This document shows positions 46,480-55,328 of a stretch of 64,000 nt of DNA, one piece after another. The notes below the pieces were generated by a model that worked only from the letters and a program-made list of their open reading frames with translations, did no database searches and had not been told where the DNA came from. Origin of the DNA: Kitasatospora sp. NBC_01246 (GTDB lineage: Bacteria > Actinomycetota > Actinomycetes > Streptomycetales > Streptomycetaceae); contig NZ_CP108484.1 of assembly GCF_036226505.1 (NCBI RefSeq), positions 248,001-312,000 on the forward strand, read 5' to 3'. The translations under genes were made by a program, and so were the position numbers. Each line of letters starts with the position of its first letter. Within the stretch, counting starts at the first letter, position 1.

Positions 46480-46530
46480 CTTAACGTTGTTAAGTTGCGG
46501 TGCCCCGAGCGTGTCCTTAACGGTGTTAGA
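46480..46530. promoter_or_regulatory. Two CTTAAC-N3-GTTAAG type operators
   Basis: CTTAAC-GTT-GTTAAG (46480-46494) is a perfect palindrome. CTTAAC-GGT-GTTAGA (46516-46530) is a near copy, with centres 36 bases apart. They fill the 91-base divergent region between the hydroxylase and TetR genes and lie close to both starts. They are likely TetR binding sites; the first is 10 bases from the hydroxylase start codon. Confidence 0.75.
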
Positions 46531-46561
46531 TTGTCAAGCGGCGACGACGAGGAACGAGGAC

Positions 46562-47203
46562 ATGGCACCGAAACTGGACCGGGCACAGGTGGCCGACACC
46601 GCCCTGCGACTTCTCAACGAGGTCGGTCTCGAAGGCCTGACCCTGCGCCGGATCGCCACCGAGCTCGACGTCAAGGCACCCGCCCTGTACTGGCACTTCG
46701 CCAACAAGCAGGCACTGCTCGACGAACTCGCGACCGAGATGCTCCGCCGGATGCAGGCCGCCGGCCCCGCTCCCGCCGCCGACGCCCCCTGGGCCGACCA
46801 CCTCACCGCCGCCTGCCGCGGACTGCGCCGCGCCCTGCTCGGCTACCGCGACGGCGCCAAGGTCTTCAGCGGCACCCGGCTCACCGACACCGGCCACGCC
46901 GCCGCGCTGGAGGGGTACCTCGCCGCCCTCCGCCGGGACGGCTTCGACCTGCCCGACGCCGTCGACGCCTACTTCACCGCCTACAGCTTCACCATCGGCT
47001 TCGTGATCGAGGAGCAGGCCGTCCACCCGATGCCCGGCGAACGCGCGCCCGGCTACGACGCCGCCGAACGGGCCGAGCGGATCGGCTCGGCCCACCCGCT
47101 CGCGGCCGACGCCGGCGCGGACCTGTTCGGCGGGTACGACCGGCGGTTCGAGCGCGGCCTGGCCATCCTCGTCGCCGGCATCGCCGCCCGGCCCGGGAGC
47201 TGA
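46562..47203 (+). CDS. TetR family regulator (tetracycline-repressor-like C-terminus)
   Basis: 213 residues. The N-terminal helix-turn-helix (RAQVADTALRLLNEVGLEGLTLRRIATELDVKAPALYWHFANKQALL) is of the classical TetR class. The C-terminal domain resembles TetR_C (LLGYRDGAKVFSGTRLTDTGHAAALEGYLAALRRDGF; AYSFTIGFVIEEQAV). It is divergent from the PheA/TfdB-type hydroxylase, with palindromic sites in between. It should repress its own gene and the hydroxylase until a ligand, perhaps the hydroxylase substrate, binds. Confidence 0.9.
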   Translation: MAPKLDRAQVADTALRLLNEVGLEGLTLRRIATELDVKAPALYWHFANKQALLDELATEMLRRMQAAGPAPAADAPWADHLTAACRGLRRALLGYRDGAKVFSGTRLTDTGHAAALEGYLAALRRDGFDLPDAVDAYFTAYSFTIGFVIEEQAVHPMPGERAPGYDAAERAERIGSAHPLAADAGADLFGGYDRRFERGLAILVAGIAARPGS

Positions 47204-47240
47204 ACAGGGCGACGACGAACTCGGCGGACCGGCAGCAGCC

Positions 47241-47987
47241 TCACATCCGGGCTCTCAGCACATCGACCTCACAGCCCGGTGCGAAGGGGTCGAAGCCGTG
47301 CTCGATCAGCCAGCGAACCGCCAGCAGGCTCCGCAACGACCACCACGCGTGGATCACGTCGAGGTCGAGGTCGGTGCCGTAGCCGCCGATGACGTCGTCG
47401 AGGTGCTCCTCGTGCCCGAGCGTGAAGGTGGCGAGGTCGTACAGGGCGTCACCCCGACCCGCCTCGGACCAGTCGATGATGCCGGTGACCTCGCCGCCGT
47501 CGACGAACACGTGCGCGATCTGCAGATCGCCGTGCGTGAACACCGGAGTCCACGGCCGGAGCGCGGCCTCGGCGACCCGGCGGTTACGGGTGACCAGGTC
47601 GCCGGGCAGGACGCCGTTCGCCACGAGCGCCTCGCACTCGGCGTCGAGTTCCGCCGCCAGCGCGACGATGCTCCGGCCGGCCCGGCCCGTTCGGGGCGGC
47701 AGCGGCGCGTCGTGCAGCTTCCGGATGGCGGCGCCCGCCGCGGCCCACGCCGCCGGTGACCCGGTCGACGGCCCGCCGAGGCGCCCGAGCGTCGCCCCCG
47801 GGAGCGCGGCGATCGCGAGCACCGGCGGCTTGCGCCACAGGACCTTCGGGGTCGGGACCGGCGCGAGGGACATCGCCTCGACCTCGACGTCGATGCGCGA
47901 CTGATCGGCGTCCACCTTCAGGAACACCCCGCCGACGCGCAGGGTCGCGCGCTCGGAGTGGGCGACCACGACCTCGACCTCATCCAT
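47241..47987 (-). CDS. Aminoglycoside phosphotransferase-like (APH) kinase
   Basis: 248 residues. The catalytic loop VFTHGDLQIAHVFVDGGEVTGIIDWSEAGRGDALYDLATF has the HGDLxxxN-type brace (with His in place of Asn in IAHVF) and the metal-binding IIDW. The N-terminal lobe is short and lacks an obvious Gly-rich loop (ERATLRVGGVFLKVDA). It is close to the APH/choline kinase family, but similar domains also phosphorylate homoserine, fructosamine and macrolides. The ATG at 47987 has only weak ribosome pairing. It ends 37 bases after the TetR gene, on the opposite strand. Confidence 0.8.
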   Translation of the reverse strand: MDEVEVVVAHSERATLRVGGVFLKVDADQSRIDVEVEAMSLAPVPTPKVLWRKPPVLAIAALPGATLGRLGGPSTGSPAAWAAAGAAIRKLHDAPLPPRTGRAGRSIVALAAELDAECEALVANGVLPGDLVTRNRRVAEAALRPWTPVFTHGDLQIAHVFVDGGEVTGIIDWSEAGRGDALYDLATFTLGHEEHLDDVIGGYGTDLDLDVIHAWWSLRSLLAVRWLIEHGFDPFAPGCEVDVLRARM

Positions 47988-48331
47988 GGCCGACCAGTAT
48001 CCCGGGGACGCCCGCCGATGTCGCCGGATTTGTCGTGTGCGGGGACGCGCCCCGCCCGACCGCGTCCCGCTGCCGAGCCGGGCGGCCCGGCTCGCCGCAC
48101 GCACCCGCCCGGCTGCCCCGGGCTGGGGCCGGTGGAAGGCTGGAGGTGTGCACGCGCGGGGCAGCCGTGCCGCCGCTCACGCCGCCCGTGCCGCAGCAGC
48201 CTCGGGGGACGGCCGCCGCCGGCCCGCGCTCCCGTGCCGGGCACGGGGTGATCGCCGGGACGGCCGCCACCGTCCGGCGCGCGGCGAAAGGGGACCACGA
48301 TGACGGGACGAGAATACTGAGCTGCGCCACC
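47988..48331. other. Intergenic region upstream of the APH-like gene
   Basis: About 340 bases. It presumably holds the promoter of the APH-like gene on the minus strand. There are frames of Arg/Pro/Ala-rich shadow sequence but no supported gene. Confidence 0.45.
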
Positions 48332-48487
48332 ATGAAGAAGCCGGTCAAGCTCGGCAGTCGGGAGATCGCCTCCGAGGAACGGACGTTGGACGACCTGTGA
48401 CAGGACCTCGGCGCCCTGCAGGGCTCACCCGACGCCACGGCCGCCCACCTCGCGCTGCTGCGACAGCGGATCACGCCGGGTGGATGA
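48332..48487 (+). pseudogene. Small protein gene interrupted by an in-frame TGA
   Basis: ATG 48332 opens MKKPVKLGSREIASEERTLD then DL, then TGA at 48398, and continues in the same frame as QDLGALQGSPDATAAHLALL followed by RQRITPGG before the next TGA. The two halves read as one soluble protein of 51 residues. TGA would correspond to a TGG (Trp) in an intact gene. The tail overlaps the convergent response regulator by 17 bases. No strong ribosome site is visible. Alternatively only a 22-residue peptide is made. Confidence 0.35.
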
Positions 48488-49136
48488 GGCGGCTGTCGTA
48501 GGCGAAGATCACGGCCTGGACCCTGTCGCGGAGTTCGAGCTTCTGCAGGATCCGCCCCAGATGGGACTTCACCGTCCCCTCCGCGAGGTACAGGGTGGCC
48601 GCGATCTCGCTGTTGGACAGGCCGCGGCCCACCTGGACGAGCACCTCGCGTTCACGGGCGCTGAGCCGGCTCAGCCGGTCGTCGCCGTCGGTGCCGCTGC
48701 CGCCGCCGGGGATGTGCGGGCGGAAGTTCTCCAGCAGGCGGCGGGTGATCCGCGGGGACACCACCGCGTCGCCCGCGGCGACGTTGCGTATCGCGGTGAG
48801 CAGTTCCTCGGGCCTGGTGTTCTTCAGCAGGAAGCCCGAGGCTCCGGCGTTGAGTCCGGCGAAGGCGTATTCGTCCAGGTCGAAGGTGGTGAGGATGAGC
48901 ACTCTGCTCTGCGGGGCGGTCTCGACGAGCTGCCGGGTCGCCTCGATCCCGTCCGTCCCGGGCATCCGGACGTCCATCAGGACGACGTCGGGGCGCAGCT
49001 CCCGGGCGAGGCGCACGGCCTCGGCGCCGTCGGCGGCTTCGCCGACCGGTGCCATGTCGGGCTGGGCCTCCAGGACGGTGGCGAAGGCCATCCGGAGCAG
49101 GGCTTCGTCGTCGGCGATCAGGATGCGGATGGTCAT
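48471..49136 (-). CDS. NarL/LuxR-type response regulator
   Basis: 221 residues. The receiver domain has IRILIADDEALLRMAFATVLEAQ (acidic pair), VVLMDVRMPGTDG with the phosphoacceptor Asp near residue 53, and the switch Lys in GFLLKNTRPEELL. The C-terminal LuxR helix-turn-helix is SRLSAREREVLVQVGRGLSNSEIAATLYLAEGTVKSHLGRILQKL (split). ATG 49136 overlaps the histidine kinase stop (ATGA), so the two are translated together. It probably activates genes in response to its kinase partner; targets are not visible here. Confidence 0.93.
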   Translation of the reverse strand: MTIRILIADDEALLRMAFATVLEAQPDMAPVGEAADGAEAVRLARELRPDVVLMDVRMPGTDGIEATRQLVETAPQSRVLILTTFDLDEYAFAGLNAGASGFLLKNTRPEELLTAIRNVAAGDAVVSPRITRRLLENFRPHIPGGGSGTDGDDRLSRLSAREREVLVQVGRGLSNSEIAATLYLAEGTVKSHLGRILQKLELRDRVQAVIFAYDSRLIHPA

Positions 49137-50422
49137 GCGGACGACGCTCCGCCGCTGTCGAGGAGGAGGCGGGTACGGACTCCCCAGCCGCCCTCCGGGA
49201 GAGGTCCGGCCTGCAGCGCGCCCCCGTAGGCGGCCGAGCGCTCGCGCATGCCGGGGATGCCGTGGCCGGACGGTGCGGCGGCGGGCCGTGGCCGGTGGGG
49301 GCCGCTGTCGGTGACGTCCACGGTGACGGCCTCGGTCGAGCACCGGATCCGGACCGTCGCGCGGGTGCCGGCGGGGGTGTGCTTCAGGGTGTTGGTCAAG
49401 GCTTCCTGTACCAGGCGGTAGACGGTGAGTTGCGCGGTGGCGGGGATGTGGGTGTGGCCGCCGTGGACCTCCAGGCCGGTCGGCAGCCCGGCGGCGCACA
49501 TCTGGTCGGCGAGCGCCTCCAGTTGGGCGATGCCGGGCAGCGGGTGGCGCTCCGCGTCCGGCTCGTCGGTCCGCAGGATGCCGAGCGAGCGCCGCATGTC
49601 GGTCAGGGCCTGTCGGCCGGTCTCGGAGATCTGGAGCATCGCGGCGGTGGCCTTGTCGGGCGACCGGTGCTGCGCGTAGACGGCGGCGTCGGTGAGCGCG
49701 ACCATGACGGACAGGTTGTGGGTGACGATGTCGTGCATCTCCCGGGTGATGCGTGTCCTCTCCTCGGCGACGGCCAGGCGCGCCTGCTGGTCCTGTTGCT
49801 GTCTCAGGCGGTCGGCCCGTTCCTCCAGGGCCGCGAGGTAGGCGCGCGTGGTCCGCACGTTCACACCGAGCACGGCGGCGGCGACGACCATCGCGGTGAC
49901 CGCGACGAAGGGGGTCAGGAACGCGCCGTGCGGCGCCCAGCGCAGGCAGGCCAGCAGGGCGCCGGCCTCGACGAGGGCACCGGCGACGAGCGTCCCGCGG
50001 CGGCCCGAGTTCGCGGCCGCCGTGTAGAGCGCCACCAGCAGGGCCACGTCGGCGGGCAGTTGGATGCCCATCAGCCACTGGACGAAGGCCGCGGCCGTCA
50101 CGGCGGCGAACACCGTGAGCGGGGCCCGGCGCCGCCACAGCAGGGGCAGCGCGAGGGCGGCGGTGAGGGCCACGGCCGCCGGGAACTCGTGCGACCCGTC
50201 CGTGGTCACGATGTTGAGCAGCAGGAGCGCCGGCAACAGCGAGTCCCAGACCAGGGGTGGCAGCCGGACGCCCCGGCGCCAGGCGGCGGGTGCCGGTCGC
50301 GCCGCCCGCCCGGTGGCCGGGTCGGCGTACCGCGCCGGCCGCAGGGCCGTACGCGCCAACCGCCCCCGGTCGCGGCGGCGGCCCGGGTGGGTGGCGCCGG
50401 GTTCCGCGGCCGCCTCGGTCAT
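49133..50422 (-). CDS. Two-component sensor histidine kinase (HisKA_3)
   Basis: 429 residues from ATG 50422; a GTG just before it is also possible. The N-terminus is cytoplasmic and Arg/Ala-rich, then about five membrane helices (VWDSLLPALLLLNIVT; VALTAALALPLLW; ADVALLVALYTAAA; TLVAGALVEAGALLACL; FVAVTAMVVAAAVLG). The dimerisation helix carries the phospho-His in ERTRITREMHDIVTHNLSVMVAL. The HATPase has VQEALTNTLKHTPAG (N box) and GHGIPGMRERSAAYGG (G box). It has no large extracellular sensor, so it may sense membrane state or a lipid-soluble signal. It forms an operon with the response regulator. Confidence 0.92.
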   Translation of the reverse strand: MTEAAAEPGATHPGRRRDRGRLARTALRPARYADPATGRAARPAPAAWRRGVRLPPLVWDSLLPALLLLNIVTTDGSHEFPAAVALTAALALPLLWRRRAPLTVFAAVTAAAFVQWLMGIQLPADVALLVALYTAAANSGRRGTLVAGALVEAGALLACLRWAPHGAFLTPFVAVTAMVVAAAVLGVNVRTTRAYLAALEERADRLRQQQDQQARLAVAEERTRITREMHDIVTHNLSVMVALTDAAVYAQHRSPDKATAAMLQISETGRQALTDMRRSLGILRTDEPDAERHPLPGIAQLEALADQMCAAGLPTGLEVHGGHTHIPATAQLTVYRLVQEALTNTLKHTPAGTRATVRIRCSTEAVTVDVTDSGPHRPRPAAAPSGHGIPGMRERSAAYGGALQAGPLPEGGWGVRTRLLLDSGGASSA

Positions 50423-50784
50423 CACACGTCCCTGTCGTTCCAGCACCGGCGTGGCCCCGGCCGGGGCCACGTCCGCGTACCACCCGCAGCCGAGGCGGGT
50501 ACGGTAAACGTCCGCCTCGCGCCGCACGGCAGGTACCGCGGCCCTGCTCACGGTAGGTCACGGGCCCCGCGACGCACATGAGTCCAGCGACTGATCGGCA
50601 CCGGGCCGCATACGACCGCAGGAGGAGCCGCGCCACCTCCCGTGGTCGCAGGCCGGCCGCTGGTCCGGCGCAGCCGGTTGCCACCGCGGTCGTACGGGGC
50701 CCGCTCCGGATGACGACCGCGGTCGTGCCCGGCGACGACCCGGGATCGATGTGGCGGCGCAGGCCCGGCGCCGACGATGGGCGG
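50423..50784. other. Divergent promoter region between the sensor kinase and a hydrolase
   Basis: About 360 bases shared by two divergent genes. Open frames upstream of GTG 50785 are in frame with the hydrolase, so its start could lie further up (ATG 50710 or 50578), but no ribosome site supports those. Confidence 0.45.
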
Positions 50785-52242
50785 GTGACCGAGATCATCA
50801 CGGGGCTGTCCATGTCCCCCCTGGAAATAGTTGTCCTGCTGGGCGCCGTCGCACTGGTGGTGGCGCGCTGGCTGCCCCCCGCCGCCCGCCCGCGCGTCAC
50901 GATCGCGGCCGGGGCGGTCGAGGTGCTGTCCGCGATCCTGCTGGCCATGGCGGGAGTCCGCTGGCAGATGCTGCCGGTACTGGCGGGCGCCGCCTTCGCG
51001 TTGCCGTTCGCCGTCCTTCCCCTGCGGCGACGCCGTACCGGCCGGCCCGCGTGGCGGGCCCGCTGGTGGCTGGCGCTGCCCGGATCACTGGCCTGCGCCG
51101 GCCTGATCGCCACCGGCCCGGCGGCCGCCTGGGCCTTCCCCGTACCCGTCTTCCCCGAGCCGTCGGGCGACTTCGCGGTCGGCACCCGGGTGGTGCAGTG
51201 GACCGACCCGCTGCGCCCCGAGACCTTCACCGCCGACCCGGACGACCGGCGCACGGTCGTGGTCCAGCTCTGGTACCCCGCGCAGCGGAGCCCCTCGGGC
51301 ACGCGGCGGGCCCAGTACCTCGGACGCACGGAGCAGGAGGCGCGTACCGTCTCCGACGCCCTCGCCCGGGGGGTCGGCCTGCCGGGATTCCTGGTCGACG
51401 GGGTTCCGCGCGCCCGCTCCCGCTCGGTCTTCGACGCCCCGGTGGACGGTGGCGGGGGCCGGTTCCCCGTCGTGCTGTTCTCTCCCGGGTCGGGCGGGGT
51501 GCGCACCCAGAACACCGCCTGGGCGGAGGAACTGGCCAGCCACGGGTACGTGGTCGCCGCCCTCGACCATCCGTACGACTCCGCCGCCGTCGTCCTCGCC
51601 GACGGCCGGACGATCACCACCGAGACCGCCTCCAGCGGCGACCCGGACGAGGACGAGAAGCTCGCGGCCGGCTGGACCGCGATCCGGGCCGCCGACCTCG
51701 GCTTCGTCCTCACCCAGTTGGACGGTCTGGACCGCGGTGCGATCGCCGACCCGCTGAACGGACGCCTGGACACCGGCCGGGTCGCGGTGGCCGGCCATTC
51801 CATGGGTGGGGCCGCGGCGCTGCAGGCGGCCCGGCAGGACCGCCGGTTCGACGCCGTCATCGACCTGGACGGCTTCCCCCACGGCCCGACCTCGCCGTCC
51901 CTCGTCCAGCCGGTGCTCGCGCTCACCCAGGCCATCACCCCGGCGACCGACGCCCGCTACCTGCCCCGCCTCACCGAGGCGCTCGGGTCCAGTACCGCGA
52001 CGAGCTACCGGCTCACCGTCCCCGGCGCCGCGCACCTCACCTTCATGGACGGCCCCCTCTATCTGCCGCCCGTGCCCTCGATCGTCGGCACCCTGGGCCG
52101 CGTCGAGAGCCCGCGCGTCGTCGCCGCGGCCACCCGCGCCTTCCTGGACGCCGTCCTGCGAGGCGCACCCGGCGACCAGGCCGGCGACCTGGCCGCCGTC
52201 CTCCCGGCGTACGGCGAGCTCAGCGTCCACCGCCCCGGATAG
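50785..52242 (+). CDS. Membrane-linked alpha/beta hydrolase (PAF-acetylhydrolase/lipase-like)
   Basis: About 485 residues from GTG 50785; ATG 50812 is an alternative and no start is well supported. The N-terminal part has three or four membrane helices (EIVVLLGAVALVVARWL; VLSAILLAMAGV; MLPVLAGAAFALPFAVL; LALPGSLACAGLIATG). The extracellular catalytic part has FPVVLFSPGSGGVRTQNTAWAEELASHGYVVAALDHPYDS (split), the nucleophile elbow VAGHSMGGAAAL, an acid in VIDLDGF, and GAAHLTFMD with the catalytic His. This fits PAF-acetylhydrolase-like esterases. It ends with a strong terminator. Confidence 0.8.
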   Translation: MTEIITGLSMSPLEIVVLLGAVALVVARWLPPAARPRVTIAAGAVEVLSAILLAMAGVRWQMLPVLAGAAFALPFAVLPLRRRRTGRPAWRARWWLALPGSLACAGLIATGPAAAWAFPVPVFPEPSGDFAVGTRVVQWTDPLRPETFTADPDDRRTVVVQLWYPAQRSPSGTRRAQYLGRTEQEARTVSDALARGVGLPGFLVDGVPRARSRSVFDAPVDGGGGRFPVVLFSPGSGGVRTQNTAWAEELASHGYVVAALDHPYDSAAVVLADGRTITTETASSGDPDEDEKLAAGWTAIRAADLGFVLTQLDGLDRGAIADPLNGRLDTGRVAVAGHSMGGAAALQAARQDRRFDAVIDLDGFPHGPTSPSLVQPVLALTQAITPATDARYLPRLTEALGSSTATSYRLTVPGAAHLTFMDGPLYLPPVPSIVGTLGRVESPRVVAAATRAFLDAVLRGAPGDQAGDLAAVLPAYGELSVHRPG

Positions 52243-52271
52243 CCGCCGCCGAAGAACCGCTGAGCTCGTGT

Positions 52272-52305
52272 GGGGTCGGTGCCGTCCGCGGACGGCACCG
52301 ACCCC
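52272..52305. terminator. Perfect 34-base palindrome after the hydrolase
   Basis: GGGGTCGGTGCCGTCCG (52272-52288) is followed directly by its reverse complement (52289-52305), a likely terminator 29 bases after the stop. Confidence 0.75.
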
Positions 52306-52432
52306 GCACCGGTGGGTCGGTGCGGGTCGTAGACTCCCTGCGTGGCGGGCGGCTTCCGCGCCGGTGAGGTCGAGGACCTCGGGTGGCCTCTCGCCGTCCC
52401 GCGCTCTTCAGGATCCCCCGGGGGTGGACGCC

Positions 52433-53722
52433 ATGGCCACGGCAACGACGATCGTGAACGCCAAGGTGTTCGACGGCACGAGGTCGCGGGACTGGACTTC
52501 GGTCCGGTTCGCCGACGGGCTGATCACCGAGTGCTCGGCGGCCCCGGCCACCCGGGACGGCGACGACGTCGTCGACGCGGGTGGCGGAACGGTGTTCCCC
52601 GGACTGATCGACGCGCACGTGCACCTCGTCCCCGGCGCCCTCGCACAGTCGTTGGCGTTCGGCGTCACCACCGTTCTCGACATGTTCAGCAAGCCCGACC
52701 TGGTGGCGCGGGCCAAGGAGCAGGCCGGTTCCCGTCCGGACGTGGCCGATGTGCGTTCCTCGGGTGTCGGTGCCACGGCGCCCGACGGACACCCGTCGCT
52801 GATGTACGCCCCGTTCCCGACCCTGACCGCCGCCGACCAGGCCGAGCGGTTCGTCGCGGAGCGGATCGCGGCGGGTTCGGACTATCTGAAGATCATCTCC
52901 GGCACCGGCGGTCTCTGGCCGTCGTTGGACTCCGGGACCGTCACCGCGCTGGTCACCGCCGCGCATGCCCGCGGCCTGCTCGTCGTCGCCCATGTGAGCT
53001 CGGTGGCCGGCGTCGAGGAGGTGGTGGCCGCCGGTGTCGACGTGCTGGCCCACGTCCCCGTGGACGCCGAGCTGGGCGAGGCTCTGGTCGGACGCATGGC
53101 CGAGGCCGGGATCGCGGTCGGTCCGACGCTCGCCACCATCGAGAACACCCTCGGTGAACCGGGTGGCGCGGCCGTGGCGGGCGACCCGCGGCTCGCCGGG
53201 CCGCTCGGCGAAGCCTGGACACGGCGGTTGACCTCGGCCGCCCCGGGCCGGCGCGGCCGGGCGATGCCTCCCTACACCCGGGCCGAGGAGAACGTACGGC
53301 GGCTGGCCGACGCGGGGATCACGCTGCTGGCGGGCACCGACGCCCCGAACCCGGGGACCGTGTTCGGGGCGAGCCTGCACCGGGAGCTGGAGCTCCTGGT
53401 CCGGTGCGGCATCGGCCCGGCGCGGGCCCTGGCCGCCGCCACGGCCGAGCCGGCCCGGGTCTTCGGCCTCGCCGACCGGGGACGCATCGCGGCCGGGCGG
53501 CGCGCGGATCTGGTCCTGGTGTCCGGTGACCCGTTGACGGACATCACCGCGACCCGCGCGATCGAACGGATCTGGCGCGGGGGCACGGCCTGTGACCGAC
53601 GCACCTTCGTCGCGAGCCCCGCCGAGGCCGAGCAGCTCGACGCCTTCGACGCCCAGGTCGCCAGGGCGGTGGCGGCCGTGCGCGAACGCCGGTCCCCCTT
53701 CGCCCCGAGGAGGGCCCGCTGA
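52433..53722 (+). CDS. Amidohydrolase family protein
   Basis: 429 residues from ATG 52433; GGGGGTGG lies upstream. Metal-site motifs of the amidohydrolase superfamily are present in order: GLIDAHVHLV, a candidate bridging Lys in GSDYLKIISG, LLVVAHVSS and VLAHVP (His ligands), and LLAGTDAPNPG (catalytic Asp). The small beta-sandwich domain is split between the N-terminus (VNAKVFDGTRSRDW) and C-terminus (GRIAAGRRADLVLVSGDPLTD). This layout fits imidazolonepropionase/prolidase-like members that cut cyclic amides or dipeptides. There is no signal peptide. The substrate is unknown. Confidence 0.88.
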   Translation: MATATTIVNAKVFDGTRSRDWTSVRFADGLITECSAAPATRDGDDVVDAGGGTVFPGLIDAHVHLVPGALAQSLAFGVTTVLDMFSKPDLVARAKEQAGSRPDVADVRSSGVGATAPDGHPSLMYAPFPTLTAADQAERFVAERIAAGSDYLKIISGTGGLWPSLDSGTVTALVTAAHARGLLVVAHVSSVAGVEEVVAAGVDVLAHVPVDAELGEALVGRMAEAGIAVGPTLATIENTLGEPGGAAVAGDPRLAGPLGEAWTRRLTSAAPGRRGRAMPPYTRAEENVRRLADAGITLLAGTDAPNPGTVFGASLHRELELLVRCGIGPARALAAATAEPARVFGLADRGRIAAGRRADLVLVSGDPLTDITATRAIERIWRGGTACDRRTFVASPAEAEQLDAFDAQVARAVAAVRERRSPFAPRRAR

Positions 53723-53788
53723 CCGCGAGCCGGCACGACGCGTGGTCCCCGGCCGCTCCGACCGGCGCAGCCTGGGCCTGGCAGGGTG

Positions 53789-54250
53789 TCAGCCGGGACC
53801 GCTCCCGGGCGCCGCTCTCGCGGCGGCCCTGATCTCCTCGGTCGACAGTCCGGCCTGTTCGCAGAGCGTGGCGAGGTCGAAGTAGATCCGCTCGCCCGCC
53901 ATCCGGCCGTCCTTGAACGGCGCGACGTTGGCGAACGGCACCACGAACGACCCGCCACCCGGCGGGACACCGAGCCAGGGGCCGCCGCTCGTGCCGCGCA
54001 GCTCGCCCCAGACGACGATCACGTCGTCGCCGAAGGTCATGCCCTGGTCGACGGGCACGATGTCGGGGAAGGCGGTGAAGAAGGCCGCGTAAGCGGCACG
54101 GGTGGCCGCCTTCCCCTCGACCCGGCGTCCGAGGGCAACCGTCTCGAAGAAGCAGTCGTCGGTGAAGGTCGCGAGCACGGCATCGAAGTCGCGCGCTCTC
54201 TCGGCTTCGCGGTGGACCTCGAAGAGGTGCAGCATCTCGTCACGTTGCAT
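53789..54250 (-). CDS. SnoaL-like (NTF2-fold) protein
   Basis: 153 residues from ATG 54250 with GGGAGAA upstream. The sequence (EVHREAERARDFDAVLATFTDDCFFETVALGRRVEGKAA; AFFTAFPDIVPV; FANVAPFKDGRMAGERIYFDLATL, each split by spacing) follows the SnoaL/NTF2 alpha+beta barrel. Such proteins include polyketide cyclases and ester-bond enzymes, but many have no known activity. It stands next to the dienelactone hydrolase-like gene, 322 bases away. Confidence 0.82.
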   Translation of the reverse strand: MQRDEMLHLFEVHREAERARDFDAVLATFTDDCFFETVALGRRVEGKAATRAAYAAFFTAFPDIVPVDQGMTFGDDVIVVWGELRGTSGGPWLGVPPGGGSFVVPFANVAPFKDGRMAGERIYFDLATLCEQAGLSTEEIRAAARAAPGSGPG

Positions 54251-54572
54251 GCCAACGTTCTCCCGTCGGCCGGGCCCCGCCCAACGCAAGAGACCCGTTC
54301 ATCAGCCGTTCGGCCCCCGGCGTCACGCGACGGACCGGCGGACCGGCGGGCGCCGCCCGAGCCCGTCGAGTTCTCCCCGGTGGACGTGGTCCGCGGCGAC
54401 ATCCCGCCGGACACCCGCCGGGGCCGACGTCGGGACGGTCCCGGCCCTGCCACACGCGCGCAACAGGGCGTGCCCGGTCCGGGCCTGCGGGCTCTTCTCC
54501 CACGTGACGCACGGCGGCGAACACCGGTGTCCCCGACACCGCCTCGTTCGCACTCCATGCCAGCCAGGAGAT
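54251..54572. other. Gap between the SnoaL-like and hydrolase genes
   Basis: A 322-base region that probably holds the promoter of the SnoaL-like gene. It has only short shadow frames. No distinct structure was found. Confidence 0.4.
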
Positions 54573-55328
54573 TCACCCGACCCGTCCGTTTCGGACCGGC
54601 GTGGCCACGGTGCGGTCCAGGAGTGGGAGCAGCCGGTCCCAGTGGCGCTCCAGCCCGGACGGGCTGAAGGCGTCGGTGTCGGCCATGGTGAAGCCGTGGA
54701 GGGTGCCGGGGTAGATCTCGGAGGTGTGGTCGACACCCGCGACGTCCAGGGCCCGGTTGAGCTCGGCGAGTGCCTCGGGTGTCATGTCGCCCTCGGCATG
54801 GCCGAGGTGGACCTGGGCGGTGAGCCTGGAGAGGAGGCCGGGCCCGTCGGCGCCCACGGGGCCGTGGAACGCGGCGACGGCGGCCACCCGGCCGGGGTGG
54901 GCCGCGGCGGTGCGCACCGCCAGGAGACCGCCGACGCAGTAGCCGGTCACCGCGACCGGACCGTCGCCGACCTCGGGCCGGGTGGTCAGGAATCCGAGGT
55001 AGGCCTCGGCGTCGCTCAGGGCGCGCTCGGCGGTGTGCGCCTCGATCAAGGGCATCAGCTGGGCGAAGACCGCGGGCCGGGCCTCCGCTCCGATGTGCGC
55101 GGGAAGGTCGAGCACCGGTGTCGGGCCGTGCCGGTAGAGGACGTTGGGGACCAGCACGTAGTATCCGTGCCCGGCCAGTTCGAGGGCCAGCTCCCGCAGC
55201 ACGGGCCGGATACCGAAGCCGTCGGCGTACATCAGCACCCCGGGGTGCCGCTCGCCGTCGTCGGGGAAGGCGGCGAACGCGTCGGCCTCGCCGTCCGGGG
55301 TGGGAATCCGCAGCGTCTCGATGGGCAT
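54573..55328 (-). CDS. Dienelactone hydrolase family protein
   Basis: 251 residues from ATG 55328 with AGGAGAG upstream. The family elements are HPGVLMYADGFGIRP, the nucleophile GYCVGG (Cys at about residue 132), an acid in GHAEGDMTPE, and the His in TLHGFTM. Dienelactone hydrolases open lactones in aromatic catabolism, and many bacterial members act on other esters. There is no signal peptide. The gene is monocistronic on the minus strand. Confidence 0.87.
   Translation of the reverse strand: MPIETLRIPTPDGEADAFAAFPDDGERHPGVLMYADGFGIRPVLRELALELAGHGYYVLVPNVLYRHGPTPVLDLPAHIGAEARPAVFAQLMPLIEAHTAERALSDAEAYLGFLTTRPEVGDGPVAVTGYCVGGLLAVRTAAAHPGRVAAVAAFHGPVGADGPGLLSRLTAQVHLGHAEGDMTPEALAELNRALDVAGVDHTSEIYPGTLHGFTMADTDAFSPSGLERHWDRLLPLLDRTVATPVRNGRVG

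Noticed and set aside
48398..48400. Selenocysteine at the in-frame TGA
   Set aside because: No selenocysteine insertion hairpin or selenoprotein context was seen; a nonsense change is simpler.
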